Shown here piece by piece: positions 1 to 7,441 of a stretch of 11,653 nucleotides of DNA (position 1 is its first letter; every line of letters begins with the position of its first letter). A model generated the notes under the pieces. It saw nothing but the letters and a program-made list of their open reading frames with translations. It did not search any database and was not told the origin of the DNA. This stretch comes from an uncultured Paracoccaceae bacterium (GTDB lineage Bacteria; Pseudomonadota; Alphaproteobacteria; Rhodobacterales; Rhodobacteraceae). The DNA lies in NCBI GenBank assembly GCA_937132145.1, contig CAKZNY010000238.1, forward strand, positions 1-11,653. The letters are read 5' to 3'. A program made the translations under genes and the position numbers.

Positions 1-77
1 CGCACCTCGCGCCACTTGCGCAGGCGTTCTTGTTCTTGTGCCAAACTCGGCGACTGAAGGGGGGCGTTATCAGGCAT
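1..77 (-). CDS. Partial gene start, probably another capsule-export component
   Basis: A reading frame begins with ATG at 77-75 and stays open for 25 codons to the left edge; the visible peptide starts MPDNAPLQSPSLAQEQERLR and continues with a basic stretch, KWREVR. The ATG overlaps the stop of the preceding ABC ATPase gene by 8 nt, and GAGG at 90-87 lies about 9 nt upstream as a plausible ribosome binding site. Position directly after kpsM-like and kpsT-like genes suggests the inner-membrane polysaccharide co-polymerase/export protein (KpsE-like) whose cytoplasmic N-terminus is often polar and charged, but 25 residues cannot prove this. The start is well supported by context; the product is inference from neighbourhood only. 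Confidence 0.55.
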   Translation of the reverse strand, partial: MPDNAPLQSPSLAQEQERLRKWREV

Positions 78-762
78 GTCGGGCGACCTCGTTCCAATAA
101 GTGTTGCCGTATCCGCCTGCGTAATCGAGGATGTCCTGCGCTTCTTCAGCCGAGGAACATGGCAACAATTGCCCCGCGTGCAGGGCGTAAAACTTTGTGC
201 AGAACCGGTTCAAAGTGCGGGCGTGGCGCGACATCAGGATCAATCCAGATCGGGTTAGGCGCTCCAGCAAAGCCGCCTCGCATTTGTCGCGAAAACTGTG
301 ATCCCCCGCGCTGGTGATGCCGTCACTTAGGTATGTGTCGAATTCGACCGACATGGAAAATGCAAACCCGAGGCGGGCGCGCATAACGGGGGCATATTGG
401 CCGACTGGTCGATGGAAATACGCCCCGATGTCGGCGAAACTTTCGCAGTAGTCGGTGGTCTCGGTGACGTTACGACGCAGTAGGCGGGCGAGGAAGCGGA
501 CGTTCTCGGCCCCTGAAAGTCCTGCGTGAAAACCGGCCGTACTGCCAAGCGGGTGCGACAGGCTGTTATGGCGCTGGACGTGGCCGGAATCCGGGCGCTC
601 AACACCCGATAGTATCCGTGCGAGGGTGGTTTTGCCCGCCCCCCCCAAGGCCAGAATGCCAATGCTTTCCTTGCGCGCAAACCGTGCGGATATATTGTTC
701 AGGATGATGTTTGGACGGGTCTTGTCAGGGTGGTAACGGGTGACGTTGAAAAGGGTGATCAT
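70..762 (-). CDS. KpsT-like polysaccharide-export ABC ATPase with degenerate motifs
   Basis: 230 residues, the usual length for the ATPase subunit of group-2 capsule exporters, which powers export of a lipid-linked polysaccharide through its KpsM partner at the inner membrane. Recognisable landmarks are a Walker A-like ALGGAGKT (residues 38-45, first Gly replaced by Ala), a family-typical MRARLGFAFSM segment after the signature region, and a Walker B strand ending at Asp147. Several key positions deviate from what the family normally has: the signature reads APVM (124-127) instead of SSGM/SPGM, the catalytic Glu after Walker B is Gly148, and the H-loop His is Arg179 with His180 next to it. 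The ATG overlaps the permease stop (ATGA, 762-759), with GGAG 5 nt upstream. Family assignment is firm; whether it hydrolyses ATP normally is doubtful. Confidence 0.85.
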   Translation of the reverse strand: MITLFNVTRYHPDKTRPNIILNNISARFARKESIGILALGGAGKTTLARILSGVERPDSGHVQRHNSLSHPLGSTAGFHAGLSGAENVRFLARLLRRNVTETTDYCESFADIGAYFHRPVGQYAPVMRARLGFAFSMSVEFDTYLSDGITSAGDHSFRDKCEAALLERLTRSGLILMSRHARTLNRFCTKFYALHAGQLLPCSSAEEAQDILDYAGGYGNTYWNEVARHA

Positions 763-1550
763 GTCAGCTCCATCCCGTCGCGACCGCGTTTGAAGGCGGT
801 TTGCATGACGTAGGAGGCCATCAGGAATACGGCGGACACACCCAGCGGCACGGCCATGTTTGCGAAGTCAGACGTGTAGTCGAGGAAGACACCGGAGCGG
901 GTAATCTCGATTGCGTGCAGTAGCGGGTTCCATTGCAGGTAGGGCAATAGGGTCGAGGGTAGTTCGGGCACCGTGAAAAAGATGCCGGAGATCCAGAACA
1001 TTGGTCGCAAGACCACCGGAACCATGCGTTTGGCGGTTTCAGAGACCATTCCGAGGATCGCGGCAAAACGCCCGATGGCGGTGCCGAACACGGCGGTTAG
1101 CAGTAGGCCGTTGATGAATTCCAGCGGGTTGTGGATGGGGGTTGGGCCGAAGATTACGGATATCAACATCCAGATCATGACGAAGATGACGATGGCATTC
1201 AGCACCTCTAGCAAGGCGGCGGCGAACAGCAGGTCTGATACACGCACGCCGCCGAAATGGATAAGGTGTCGGTGGGTGCTGGCGACGCGGCTCATGGAGG
1301 TGATGGTGTAGCGGAACAGCACGTAGGGCACGACGCCCGTGGCGATGAAGGCCGGAGTGTCCACGGGGATCGCGGGGGTGCGGCCAAGCAGGGTGAAGAA
1401 AAACATCAGCGTACCGATCCACAGCAATGGCACAAGAAAGGTCCATGCATATCCCAACGGGTCGCCTGCAAAACGGCAGCGGACCTCGCGTAGCATGATG
1501 GTGTGGATGGTGCTGGCCCAGTTCCACGCGCCGTTTGCCAGATATGTCAC
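759..1550 (-). CDS. ABC-2 type polysaccharide export permease (KpsM-like)
   Basis: 263 residues, normal for the membrane subunit of capsule or O-antigen ABC exporters. About six hydrophobic segments can be seen, near residues 33-53, 65-82, 107-133, 146-167, 178-194 and 229-249. The N-terminal LREVRCRFAGDPLGYAW and the late NPLLHAIEITRSGVF are typical of KpsM/ABC-2 permeases. It should form the translocation path for a surface polysaccharide together with the ATPase encoded next. The likely start is GTG at 1550-1548, overlapping the upstream glycosyltransferase stop (GTGA); its ribosome binding site is weak, so translational coupling is likely. The polysaccharide exported cannot be named from sequence. 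Confidence 0.9.
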   Translation of the reverse strand: MTYLANGAWNWASTIHTIMLREVRCRFAGDPLGYAWTFLVPLLWIGTLMFFFTLLGRTPAIPVDTPAFIATGVVPYVLFRYTITSMSRVASTHRHLIHFGGVRVSDLLFAAALLEVLNAIVIFVMIWMLISVIFGPTPIHNPLEFINGLLLTAVFGTAIGRFAAILGMVSETAKRMVPVVLRPMFWISGIFFTVPELPSTLLPYLQWNPLLHAIEITRSGVFLDYTSDFANMAVPLGVSAVFLMASYVMQTAFKRGRDGMELT

Positions 1551-3712
1551 GCGCGGGCCACCGATTTATGCGCAGGCTCGACGGGGGCTGTGCCGGATAA
1601 CAGGTGCAGGGTTTTGGGCAGGATGCTGTCCATCGCGAAGGTTTTTGCGGCGAAGACGGCGGCGGATTTTCCCATGGTTTCGCGCTGCTTCTTATTTGTG
1701 GCCAGCGTCAGGAAATAGCCAAGGAATTGCGCCAGTTGTGGCTGCTCGGTAGAGCCGAGAAGGAAACCGGTCTGGTTGGGGATAAACGCTTCGGCAGCAC
1801 CGCCTGCGGGGGTGGAAATGACGGGGATGCCGGATAATTGCGCCTCGATAAGCACGTTGGGCAACCCTTCAAGCCGCGAGGTCAGGCCGAGCGCGTCCAT
1901 CTTTGACAGCCAATATCCCACGTTGCGGGATTTGCCGACAAACAGGCAGCGATGCGCGATGCCAAGTTCCTCGGCGTAAGATTGCGCGGTGGACAGCAGG
2001 GTGCCATCGCCGACCAGTATGAAGCGGCTGCAAGGGTGGGCGACCATCGCGGCGGCGGCGAATTCAAGCCACATGTGCGGGCGTTTGTTCTGGTCGAAAC
2101 GGAAGACCGCGCCGAAGGTAAAATCGGCATCTGCTGTGGATTTCGCGAATTTGTCCCAGCGTTTACGCTCAAGATCGGTTCCATCCGAGCTAATCGCATC
2201 GGCGGCGTTATGGACGACGTGGATCGCATCGTCTGACAGGCTTAACCAACGGGCATAAGCATCCGCACCCGCGTGGGTGTTGGCAGAAAACGTCACGCCG
2301 GGGATTTTCGACAAGGCGATGTACATGTCGAAGTATTCGTTTTTCATCATTTCGGGGCGCAGGTCTGGCGGCATGCCGCGCAAGGATATGACGATGTGCG
2401 GGATATTGGCGGCAAGGGCTGCCAGCGCCGTACCCAGAACCGCGCCGTCTTGCCAGATATAGGCCACCTCGGGACGCATGGCGGATAGGTGCGGGGTTAA
2501 GCGCCGCACGGCCTCCAATGTTTGGGGGGGCAGGAAGCGGAGCAGGTTTTCCGGCAGGGTGGAAGCCCCCGCTGGAAGTTCGCTGATTATGGAAACGGGT
2601 ATGTCGGCATCTTGCAGTTTGGGCAGGAAGAAATCGCGACCTCGTTCAGGGGACAGGGTGGAAACGAAGACCTCGACAGGGCCGGTGATGCCAATCTGGT
2701 CGGGGTCACTGATCGACTGGCTGCGTTTCATTTCAACGGCTAATCGGGTCATCTGGCGTTCCGCGCCCCCCGCGCCAAGCGAGCCGGTGATGAAGGCGAC
2801 CCCGCCGATATGTGGCGAGATCGACGCGACAGGCGAGCGGTGCTGAAACTGTTGCAACGCTTGCGACAAGGCTGCGGACGGAGTTAGCGAACGAGCAGGT
2901 TTGGGCGCGATGTAGTTTTCGAATAGGCCATCGAACAAAAAGTTCCCGAAGTCTTCGGAATAATGCGCGAGGCTGGTTTGTGCATCCGACATCGCCGCAG
3001 CTTGCCCGAACGCCTGCATGGAGGGCGTCGGGTTGAACAGCGGCAGGTTCAGACTTTGCGCGACGCCTTCAACCATCGCGATATAGGCGGCACGGCTGGC
3101 GATGGGCGCATTGTTTGTGGTCAGAGCATTGCAATGGGTAATGAAAACGACGTTTGGCAGGCGATCGCGCATATCGGTTAAGTCGCGCGTCAGGCTCTCG
3201 GGGGTTGAAAGGGTGCGGGTCAGATTGCGCAGCAAGTCTTGATCGCTCATGGACAGGATTTGGAAAGTTTCCTGTTCCTTCAGGAATGCCTGTTTAGCCT
3301 TTTCCTGCGTGCCATCCGCAATCCGCCAAAAATCGAGGGTGCGCTGCTTGTCGGCGAAGAAATCGGCGAAGTGGCGGGTGACATAGTTCAGCTGGACATG
3401 CGTGTCGGCAATCCGCAGGAGTTTGGTGGAGGACAGCTCGACAAAATAAATATCGGATGTTGGATGCGTAAGGCCTGCGAGGGCGTCCATATCGGTATTG
3501 GGCATCAACAGCGGCAGGATTTCCGCCCGTGGCGTAAACTCGCCCTGAAGAAACCGGATTTGCTGCAAAGCCTCGGCGCTGGTGTGGGTGTAGCCATAGA
3601 TGCGGTCCGTGTTGTTAATCACCGGATGCGTCGAGGGGGCCGCCTTGAACGGGGTGCAAATGCGGCAAGAGCCGATGGCGGTTATCCTTGTCAATTCTCG
3701 CAATGTGGACAC
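1547..3712 (-). CDS. Two-domain protein: SGNH/GSCFA-like N-terminus plus GT4 glycosyltransferase
   Basis: 721 residues, about twice the length of an ordinary GT4 enzyme. The C-terminal half (about 300-705) is a GT-B glycosyltransferase: it opens with a glycine-rich GAGGAERQ (313-320), has the nucleotide-sugar domain strand FILVGDG (564-570), and carries the EX7E motif EGLPNVLIE (Glu615, Glu623). It should transfer a sugar from a nucleotide donor during surface-polysaccharide assembly in the cytoplasm. The N-terminal part (about 8-270) begins with a strand followed by GSCR (14-17), and later shows VVFITHCNAL and a conserved-looking HYSEDFG (His250), resembling SGNH/GSCFA or WcbI-type domains; this part is inference. 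First gene of the minus-strand export operon. GTG at 3712 is the longest start, but TTG at 3703 has GGAG 8 nt upstream and may be the true one. Confidence 0.85.
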   Translation of the reverse strand: MSTLRELTRITAIGSCRICTPFKAAPSTHPVINNTDRIYGYTHTSAEALQQIRFLQGEFTPRAEILPLLMPNTDMDALAGLTHPTSDIYFVELSSTKLLRIADTHVQLNYVTRHFADFFADKQRTLDFWRIADGTQEKAKQAFLKEQETFQILSMSDQDLLRNLTRTLSTPESLTRDLTDMRDRLPNVVFITHCNALTTNNAPIASRAAYIAMVEGVAQSLNLPLFNPTPSMQAFGQAAAMSDAQTSLAHYSEDFGNFLFDGLFENYIAPKPARSLTPSAALSQALQQFQHRSPVASISPHIGGVAFITGSLGAGGAERQMTRLAVEMKRSQSISDPDQIGITGPVEVFVSTLSPERGRDFFLPKLQDADIPVSIISELPAGASTLPENLLRFLPPQTLEAVRRLTPHLSAMRPEVAYIWQDGAVLGTALAALAANIPHIVISLRGMPPDLRPEMMKNEYFDMYIALSKIPGVTFSANTHAGADAYARWLSLSDDAIHVVHNAADAISSDGTDLERKRWDKFAKSTADADFTFGAVFRFDQNKRPHMWLEFAAAAMVAHPCSRFILVGDGTLLSTAQSYAEELGIAHRCLFVGKSRNVGYWLSKMDALGLTSRLEGLPNVLIEAQLSGIPVISTPAGGAAEAFIPNQTGFLLGSTEQPQLAQFLGYFLTLATNKKQRETMGKSAAVFAAKTFAMDSILPKTLHLLSGTAPVEPAHKSVARA

Positions 3713-3730
3713 TCCAAATGATTAGTGTCC
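3707..3730. promoter_or_regulatory. 24-bp dyad over the glycosyltransferase start
   Basis: GGACACT (3707-3713) and AGTGTCC (3724-3730) form a perfect 7-bp inverted repeat around a 10-nt spacer. On the minus-strand transcript the downstream arm contains the candidate GTG start and part of the GGAG sequence that would serve a TTG start at 3703. It could be a protein-binding operator or an mRNA hairpin that masks translation initiation. It could also be chance; function is inferred from position only. Confidence 0.35.
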
Positions 3731-3908
3731 TTTTAAACTTGGGGAAATTGATTAAAAAATCGTAAAATTTGTTGAAAATTCCCGGAAGCGCCATTTACGT
3801 CGCGTCAAAAGCCAGTGAACAAGCGTTCAGATAATTGACCTGCGTGGAAGCGGCGATAAGGTTGATAGGGACATTATTTTTGAACACCAGCAACGGGGAG
3901 GGGCAAGT
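3713..3908. other. Divergent intergenic region, 196 bp
   Basis: This gap separates the minus-strand polysaccharide operon from the plus-strand acyl-CoA operon, so promoters for both should lie here. The left half (about 3731-3780) is strongly AT-rich with A and T runs, unlike the flanking genes. A TTGACC at 3835-3840 is a possible -35 element for the plus strand, but no good -10 follows at 16-18 nt. GGGGAGGGG at 3895-3903, 5 nt before the ATG at 3909, is a strong ribosome binding site for the dehydrogenase. No small gene or RNA is evident. Confidence 0.6.
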
Positions 3909-5084
3909 ATGGGCTCCAATATCGAAAGCATTCTGGCGGCGGCACGCAGCCACACGGACGAGGTTATCAAACCGAACGTGAACGCATGGAACAAGGCTGG
4001 CGTTTGGCCGCGTGATGCGTCTGACAAAGCGGGGGCTTTGGGTTTGACTGGGCTTTTTGCGCCGGAAGAATGGGGCGGGCAGGGCCTGTCGCTGGGCGAC
4101 GGTATTCAGGTTTATGAAGAGCTTGGCAAAGGTGACGGGGCCTATGCATTCACGCTGTCCATGCACAACATTTGCACGTATGCGACCTGTGGCTTTGGAA
4201 CGGACGCATTCAAAGACAAATGGGCGCGCGATCTTACCTCGGGCAAGAAGCTCGCGAATTTTGCGCTGACAGAACCGCAATCGGGGTCGGATGCGGCGAA
4301 CATGTATACGCGCGCCGTTGTTAACGGCGATGGGACGTGGACGATTAATGGCGCGAAAGCGTGGGTTTCACTGGCGGGCGAGGCGGATATTTACTTTACC
4401 GTGGTGAAAACCAGCGATGAACCGGGCCATAAGGATATGGCGATGATTGCCATTCCGGCGGATACCAAGGGCATTAGTTTTGGTCCGCGCTATGACACAT
4501 CGTCCTACGAGTTCCTGCCGCTGAGCGAGATGTATTTTGACAATGTGGTGGTGTCCGAGGACAACATCATCATGGCCGTTGGCACGGGATTGCAGGGGGC
4601 GCTTATGGCGATTGATATTGCAAGGGTCTCGATTGCGGCGGGGTGTTGCGGGTTGATCGAAAGCGCGCTGGATACGGCGCTGGCCTATTCTAAAAACCGC
4701 AAGATGTTCAAGGGTGTTAACCTTGATCTTGAGGGTATCCAGTGGATGCTGGGCGATGTTGCGACCGATCTGGTTACATCGCGCCTTTTGTATAAGGCGG
4801 CTGCAAATGCGCTTGGCACCCCCGAGGGGCCGTTGATGGCCGCGCACGCCAAGCGTTTTGTGCCCGATGCTGCCGTGAAGGCCGCCAATACCTGTACCCA
4901 AGTAATGGGGGGGATGGGATTGTTGCAATCCTACGGGATGGATCGCCTTAGCCGCCTGTCGCAAATGCTGCGGATTGTGGATGGTACGACAGAGATCAGC
5001 CGTGTAGTCATAGGGCGAGCTTTACAAAAACGTGCCGAGGGGCTGCCGGATATTCCGGTCCCCAAGGGTTATAAGGAGAAGTAA
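3909..5084 (+). CDS. Acyl-CoA dehydrogenase family protein
   Basis: 391 residues, standard length for soluble FAD-dependent acyl-CoA dehydrogenases, which introduce an alpha-beta double bond into acyl-CoA and pass electrons to ETF. Visible landmarks are the FAD/substrate loop [10 protein letters not shown] (120-129), SKNRKMFKG (261-269) in the C-terminal helical domain, [17 protein letters not shown] (333-349), and the closing DGTTEI (358-363). Where short- and medium-chain enzymes have the catalytic Glu of EGTxEI, this protein has Asp358, so the catalytic base is uncertain and substrate cannot be assigned. Length excludes the larger DmdC-type methylmercaptopropionyl-CoA dehydrogenase. The stop is followed after one base by the acuI ATG, and the acuI ribosome binding site lies inside the last codons, implying co-expression. 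Confidence 0.92.
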   Translation: MGSNIESILAAARSHTDEVIKPNVNAWNKAGVWPRDASDKAGALGLTGLFAPEEWGGQGLSLGDGIQVYEELGKGDGAYAFTLSMHNICTYATCGFGTDAFKDKWARDLTSGKKLANFALTEPQSGSDAANMYTRAVVNGDGTWTINGAKAWVSLAGEADIYFTVVKTSDEPGHKDMAMIAIPADTKGISFGPRYDTSSYEFLPLSEMYFDNVVVSEDNIIMAVGTGLQGALMAIDIARVSIAAGCCGLIESALDTALAYSKNRKMFKGVNLDLEGIQWMLGDVATDLVTSRLLYKAAANALGTPEGPLMAAHAKRFVPDAAVKAANTCTQVMGGMGLLQSYGMDRLSRLSQMLRIVDGTTEISRVVIGRALQKRAEGLPDIPVPKGYKEK

Positions 5085-5085
5085 G

Positions 5086-6078
5086 ATGGGTTTTAACGCT
5101 TTAGTAGTGACGCGGGACGAGGATAAGAAAACCTCCGCATCTGTTCAACAGTTGGAAATCAGCGATCTGCCGCATGGCGACGTGATTGTGGCGGTCGAAT
5201 ATTCTTGTGTGAACTACAAAGATGGCCTTTGCATTGGCCCGGGCGGTGGGTTGGTTCGTAACTATCCGCATGTTCCGGGTATTGATTTTGCCGGTGTTGT
5301 CGAGAGTTCGGACGACCCCCGCTACAAGGCGGGTGACAAGGTTGTTCTGACGGGCTGGCGTGTTGGCGAGGCGCATTGGGGTGGGTATTCCCAGAAGGCT
5401 TCGGTCAAAGCGGATTGGCTGGTGCCACTACCCGATGGTTTGACAACGCGCCAAGCGATGGCGGTGGGCACGGCCGGGTTTACGGCGATGCTGGCGGTTA
5501 TGGCGCTTGAGGATCACGGGCTGGAAAAAAACCGCGGTCCGGTCTTGGTGACAGGTGCTTCGGGGGGTGTTGGCTCGGTCGCGACGGCGATTTTGGCGAA
5601 CCTTGGCTACGAGGTTGCAGCGGTGACAGGGCGGCCGGAAACAGCGGATTACCTGAAATCTTTGGGGGCGACACAGATTGTGGCGCGCGAAGAGATTAAC
5701 GAAACCACGAAACGTCCCCTTGAGAGCGAAAACTGGGCTGGCTGTATTGATGCCGTTGGCGGAGACATGCTGGCACGGGTTCTGGGCCAAATGAAGTATG
5801 GAGCTTCGGTGGCCGCCGTTGGCTTGGCTGGTGGCATGGGCCTGCCTACGACCGTGATCCCTTTCTTGTTGCGGGCGGTGAACCTGTTGGGGATCGACAG
5901 TGTTATGCAACCTTATGACAACCGCGTTCGGGCGTGGCAGCGGATTGCCAAAGACTTGCCGATGGATAAGCTGGAAAGCATGATCCAGCCTGCAACTTTG
6001 AGTGATTTGCCGGCATTGGGTAAGGATATTCTAAAGGGGCAGGTTAAGGGCCGAATTGTCGTGGACGTGAATGCGTAA
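5086..6078 (+). CDS. acuI: Acrylyl-CoA reductase (NADPH), AcuI/YhdH family
   Basis: 330 residues, the usual length for this medium-chain dehydrogenase/reductase subgroup. It should reduce toxic acrylyl-CoA to propionyl-CoA with NADPH in the cytoplasm, a step used in DMSP and 3-hydroxypropionate metabolism. Supporting features: N-terminal VNYKDGL (42-48), HVPGIDFAGVV (62-72), the nucleotide-binding GASGGVGS (157-164), a TGRPE (181-185) loop consistent with NADPH preference, and IDAVGG (221-226). The zinc ligands of classical alcohol dehydrogenases are absent, as expected for quinone-oxidoreductase-like members. An in-frame start exists at 5032, but it lies inside the upstream gene; AAGGAGAA at 5073-5080, 5 nt before ATG 5086, fixes the start. 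No acuR, dddL, dddP or dmdA lies within the window. Confidence 0.88.
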   Translation: MGFNALVVTRDEDKKTSASVQQLEISDLPHGDVIVAVEYSCVNYKDGLCIGPGGGLVRNYPHVPGIDFAGVVESSDDPRYKAGDKVVLTGWRVGEAHWGGYSQKASVKADWLVPLPDGLTTRQAMAVGTAGFTAMLAVMALEDHGLEKNRGPVLVTGASGGVGSVATAILANLGYEVAAVTGRPETADYLKSLGATQIVAREEINETTKRPLESENWAGCIDAVGGDMLARVLGQMKYGASVAAVGLAGGMGLPTTVIPFLLRAVNLLGIDSVMQPYDNRVRAWQRIAKDLPMDKLESMIQPATLSDLPALGKDILKGQVKGRIVVDVNA

Positions 6079-6119
6079 GTGCATTTGAGTATTTAGAAAA
6101 GCGAGAAGGTAGGGTTTTG

Positions 6120-7346
6120 ATGGCTAAGCTTGATATAGAGTTTATCCGTTCGCAATTTCCGGCGTTTGATGAACCCTCGTTGCAGGGGCAGGCGTTTTTT
6201 GAAAATGCGGGCGGGTCGTATACCAGCAAGTTCGTGATTGATCGGCTGCACCGATATTACACACAGCGTAAGGTGCAGCCCTATGCGCCTTACGAGGCCT
6301 CGCGTTTAGCTGGCGACGAGATGGACGAGGCGCGTGCGCGTTTGGCGGGTGTTTTGAACATTCCGGCAAATGATCTTAGCTTTGGTCCATCGAGCACGCA
6401 GAACACTTATGTGTTGGCGCAGGCGTTTGGGCAGATGCTGTCGATGGGGGACGCAATTATCGTCACCAATCAGGACCACGAGGCGAACACTGGCCCTTGG
6501 CGTCGTTTAGTCGAGCGTGGAATCGAGGTTCGTGAGTGGAAAGTTGATAAGGATACCGGATTTCTGGACCTGTCTGACTTGTCGAACCTGCTGGACGAGA
6601 AGGTGAAACTGGTGGCGTTTCCGCATGTCTCCAACATTGTCGGGCAAATCAATCCGGTGGCCGAGATTTGTGCGATGGTGAAGGCGGCGGGGGCGGTTTC
6701 TTGCGTCGATGGCGTCAGTTTTGCACCCCACGGGTTGCCAGACATCAAAGCGTTGGGCGCGGATATTTATTTGTTCTCGGCGTATAAGACATTTGGGCCA
6801 CATCAGGGGATTATGTATGTCGATGCTGATTTGGCGGCGCGACTGCCAAATCAGGGGCATTATTTCAATGCGGACTCGCCCAGCAAACGCTTTACACCTG
6901 CGGGGCCGGATCATGCGCAAATCGCGGCCTCGGCCGGGATGGTGGATTATATCGAGGCGGTGCATGACCATCATTTTGACAAAGATGTATCGTTAGCAGA
7001 AAAAGCGCGGGCAACTTTGAAATTGCAAGCGGCGCATGAAGCCGAGCTGTTGACGCCTTTGCTGGAGTATTTGCGCGCGCGCAACGATGTGCGCATAATC
7101 GGAGCGGACAAGGCGGAAGGCCGCGTTCCAACTGTGGCGCTGGGACTTCATCGTGCTGGCGAGGATGTTGCGCGGGATTTGGCCAAGCACGGCATCATGG
7201 CAGGTGGTGGTGATTTCTATGCTGTGCGCTTGCTGGAAGGGCTTGGCATTGATCCGTCCCACGGGGTGCTGCGGTTAAGTTTTGTGCATTATACCAATGC
7301 CCAAGAGGTGGAAAAACTGATGAAAGCGCTGGATCAAACACTGTAG
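6120..7346 (+). CDS. Class-V aminotransferase-fold PLP enzyme (cysteine desulfurase-like)
   Basis: 408 residues of fold-type I PLP enzyme. The Schiff-base lysine is Lys223 in SAYKTFGPHQG, Asp197 (CVDGVS) should contact the PLP pyridine nitrogen, and His120 (NQDHEAN) is placed to stack on the cofactor. Overall it resembles the VC1184-type group often annotated as cysteine desulfurase-like. The C-terminal loop, where SufS/IscS enzymes carry the persulfide-forming Cys, reads AGGGDFYAVR (361-370); the only cysteines are 184 and 195, so desulfurase chemistry is unlikely. It may act as an aminotransferase or lyase on an unknown substrate. ATG 6120 is preferred over TTG 6117 because AGGG (6111-6114) is 5 nt upstream. 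The 41-nt gap after acuI suggests the same operon. Confidence 0.85.
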   Translation: MAKLDIEFIRSQFPAFDEPSLQGQAFFENAGGSYTSKFVIDRLHRYYTQRKVQPYAPYEASRLAGDEMDEARARLAGVLNIPANDLSFGPSSTQNTYVLAQAFGQMLSMGDAIIVTNQDHEANTGPWRRLVERGIEVREWKVDKDTGFLDLSDLSNLLDEKVKLVAFPHVSNIVGQINPVAEICAMVKAAGAVSCVDGVSFAPHGLPDIKALGADIYLFSAYKTFGPHQGIMYVDADLAARLPNQGHYFNADSPSKRFTPAGPDHAQIAASAGMVDYIEAVHDHHFDKDVSLAEKARATLKLQAAHEAELLTPLLEYLRARNDVRIIGADKAEGRVPTVALGLHRAGEDVARDLAKHGIMAGGGDFYAVRLLEGLGIDPSHGVLRLSFVHYTNAQEVEKLMKALDQTL

Positions 7347-7441
7347 CGACCTATCCTGATTAAGAAAAAATTAACATTTTTGCTTGCTTCCTGACCCGCC
7401 AAGTTTACCCTGTCGCAAACGCTCGTAACAGGAGAGACATG

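Noticed and set aside
639..646. Possible frameshift error or pseudogene in the kpsT-like gene at its G8 tract
   Set aside because: Family-typical sequence continues in the same frame on both sides of the tract, so the gene is open as given; the altered motifs are substitutions.
3239..3721. 160-codon plus-strand reading frame
   Set aside because: Shadow of the glycosyltransferase N-terminal region on the opposite strand; no recognisable motif.
3795..4280. 161-codon minus-strand reading frame
   Set aside because: It is mostly antisense to the well-supported acyl-CoA dehydrogenase, and its peptide has no family features.
5032..5085. 18-codon N-terminal extension of acuI
   Set aside because: It would overlap the dehydrogenase; the strong ribosome binding site at 5073-5080 serves ATG 5086, and AcuI relatives begin close to that Met.
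7347..7441. Terminator or promoter between the PLP enzyme gene and trgA
   Set aside because: The gap is AT-rich with a TTGCTT at 7380-7385, but there is no convincing -10 at the right distance and no stable hairpin before the T-run; too weak to list.
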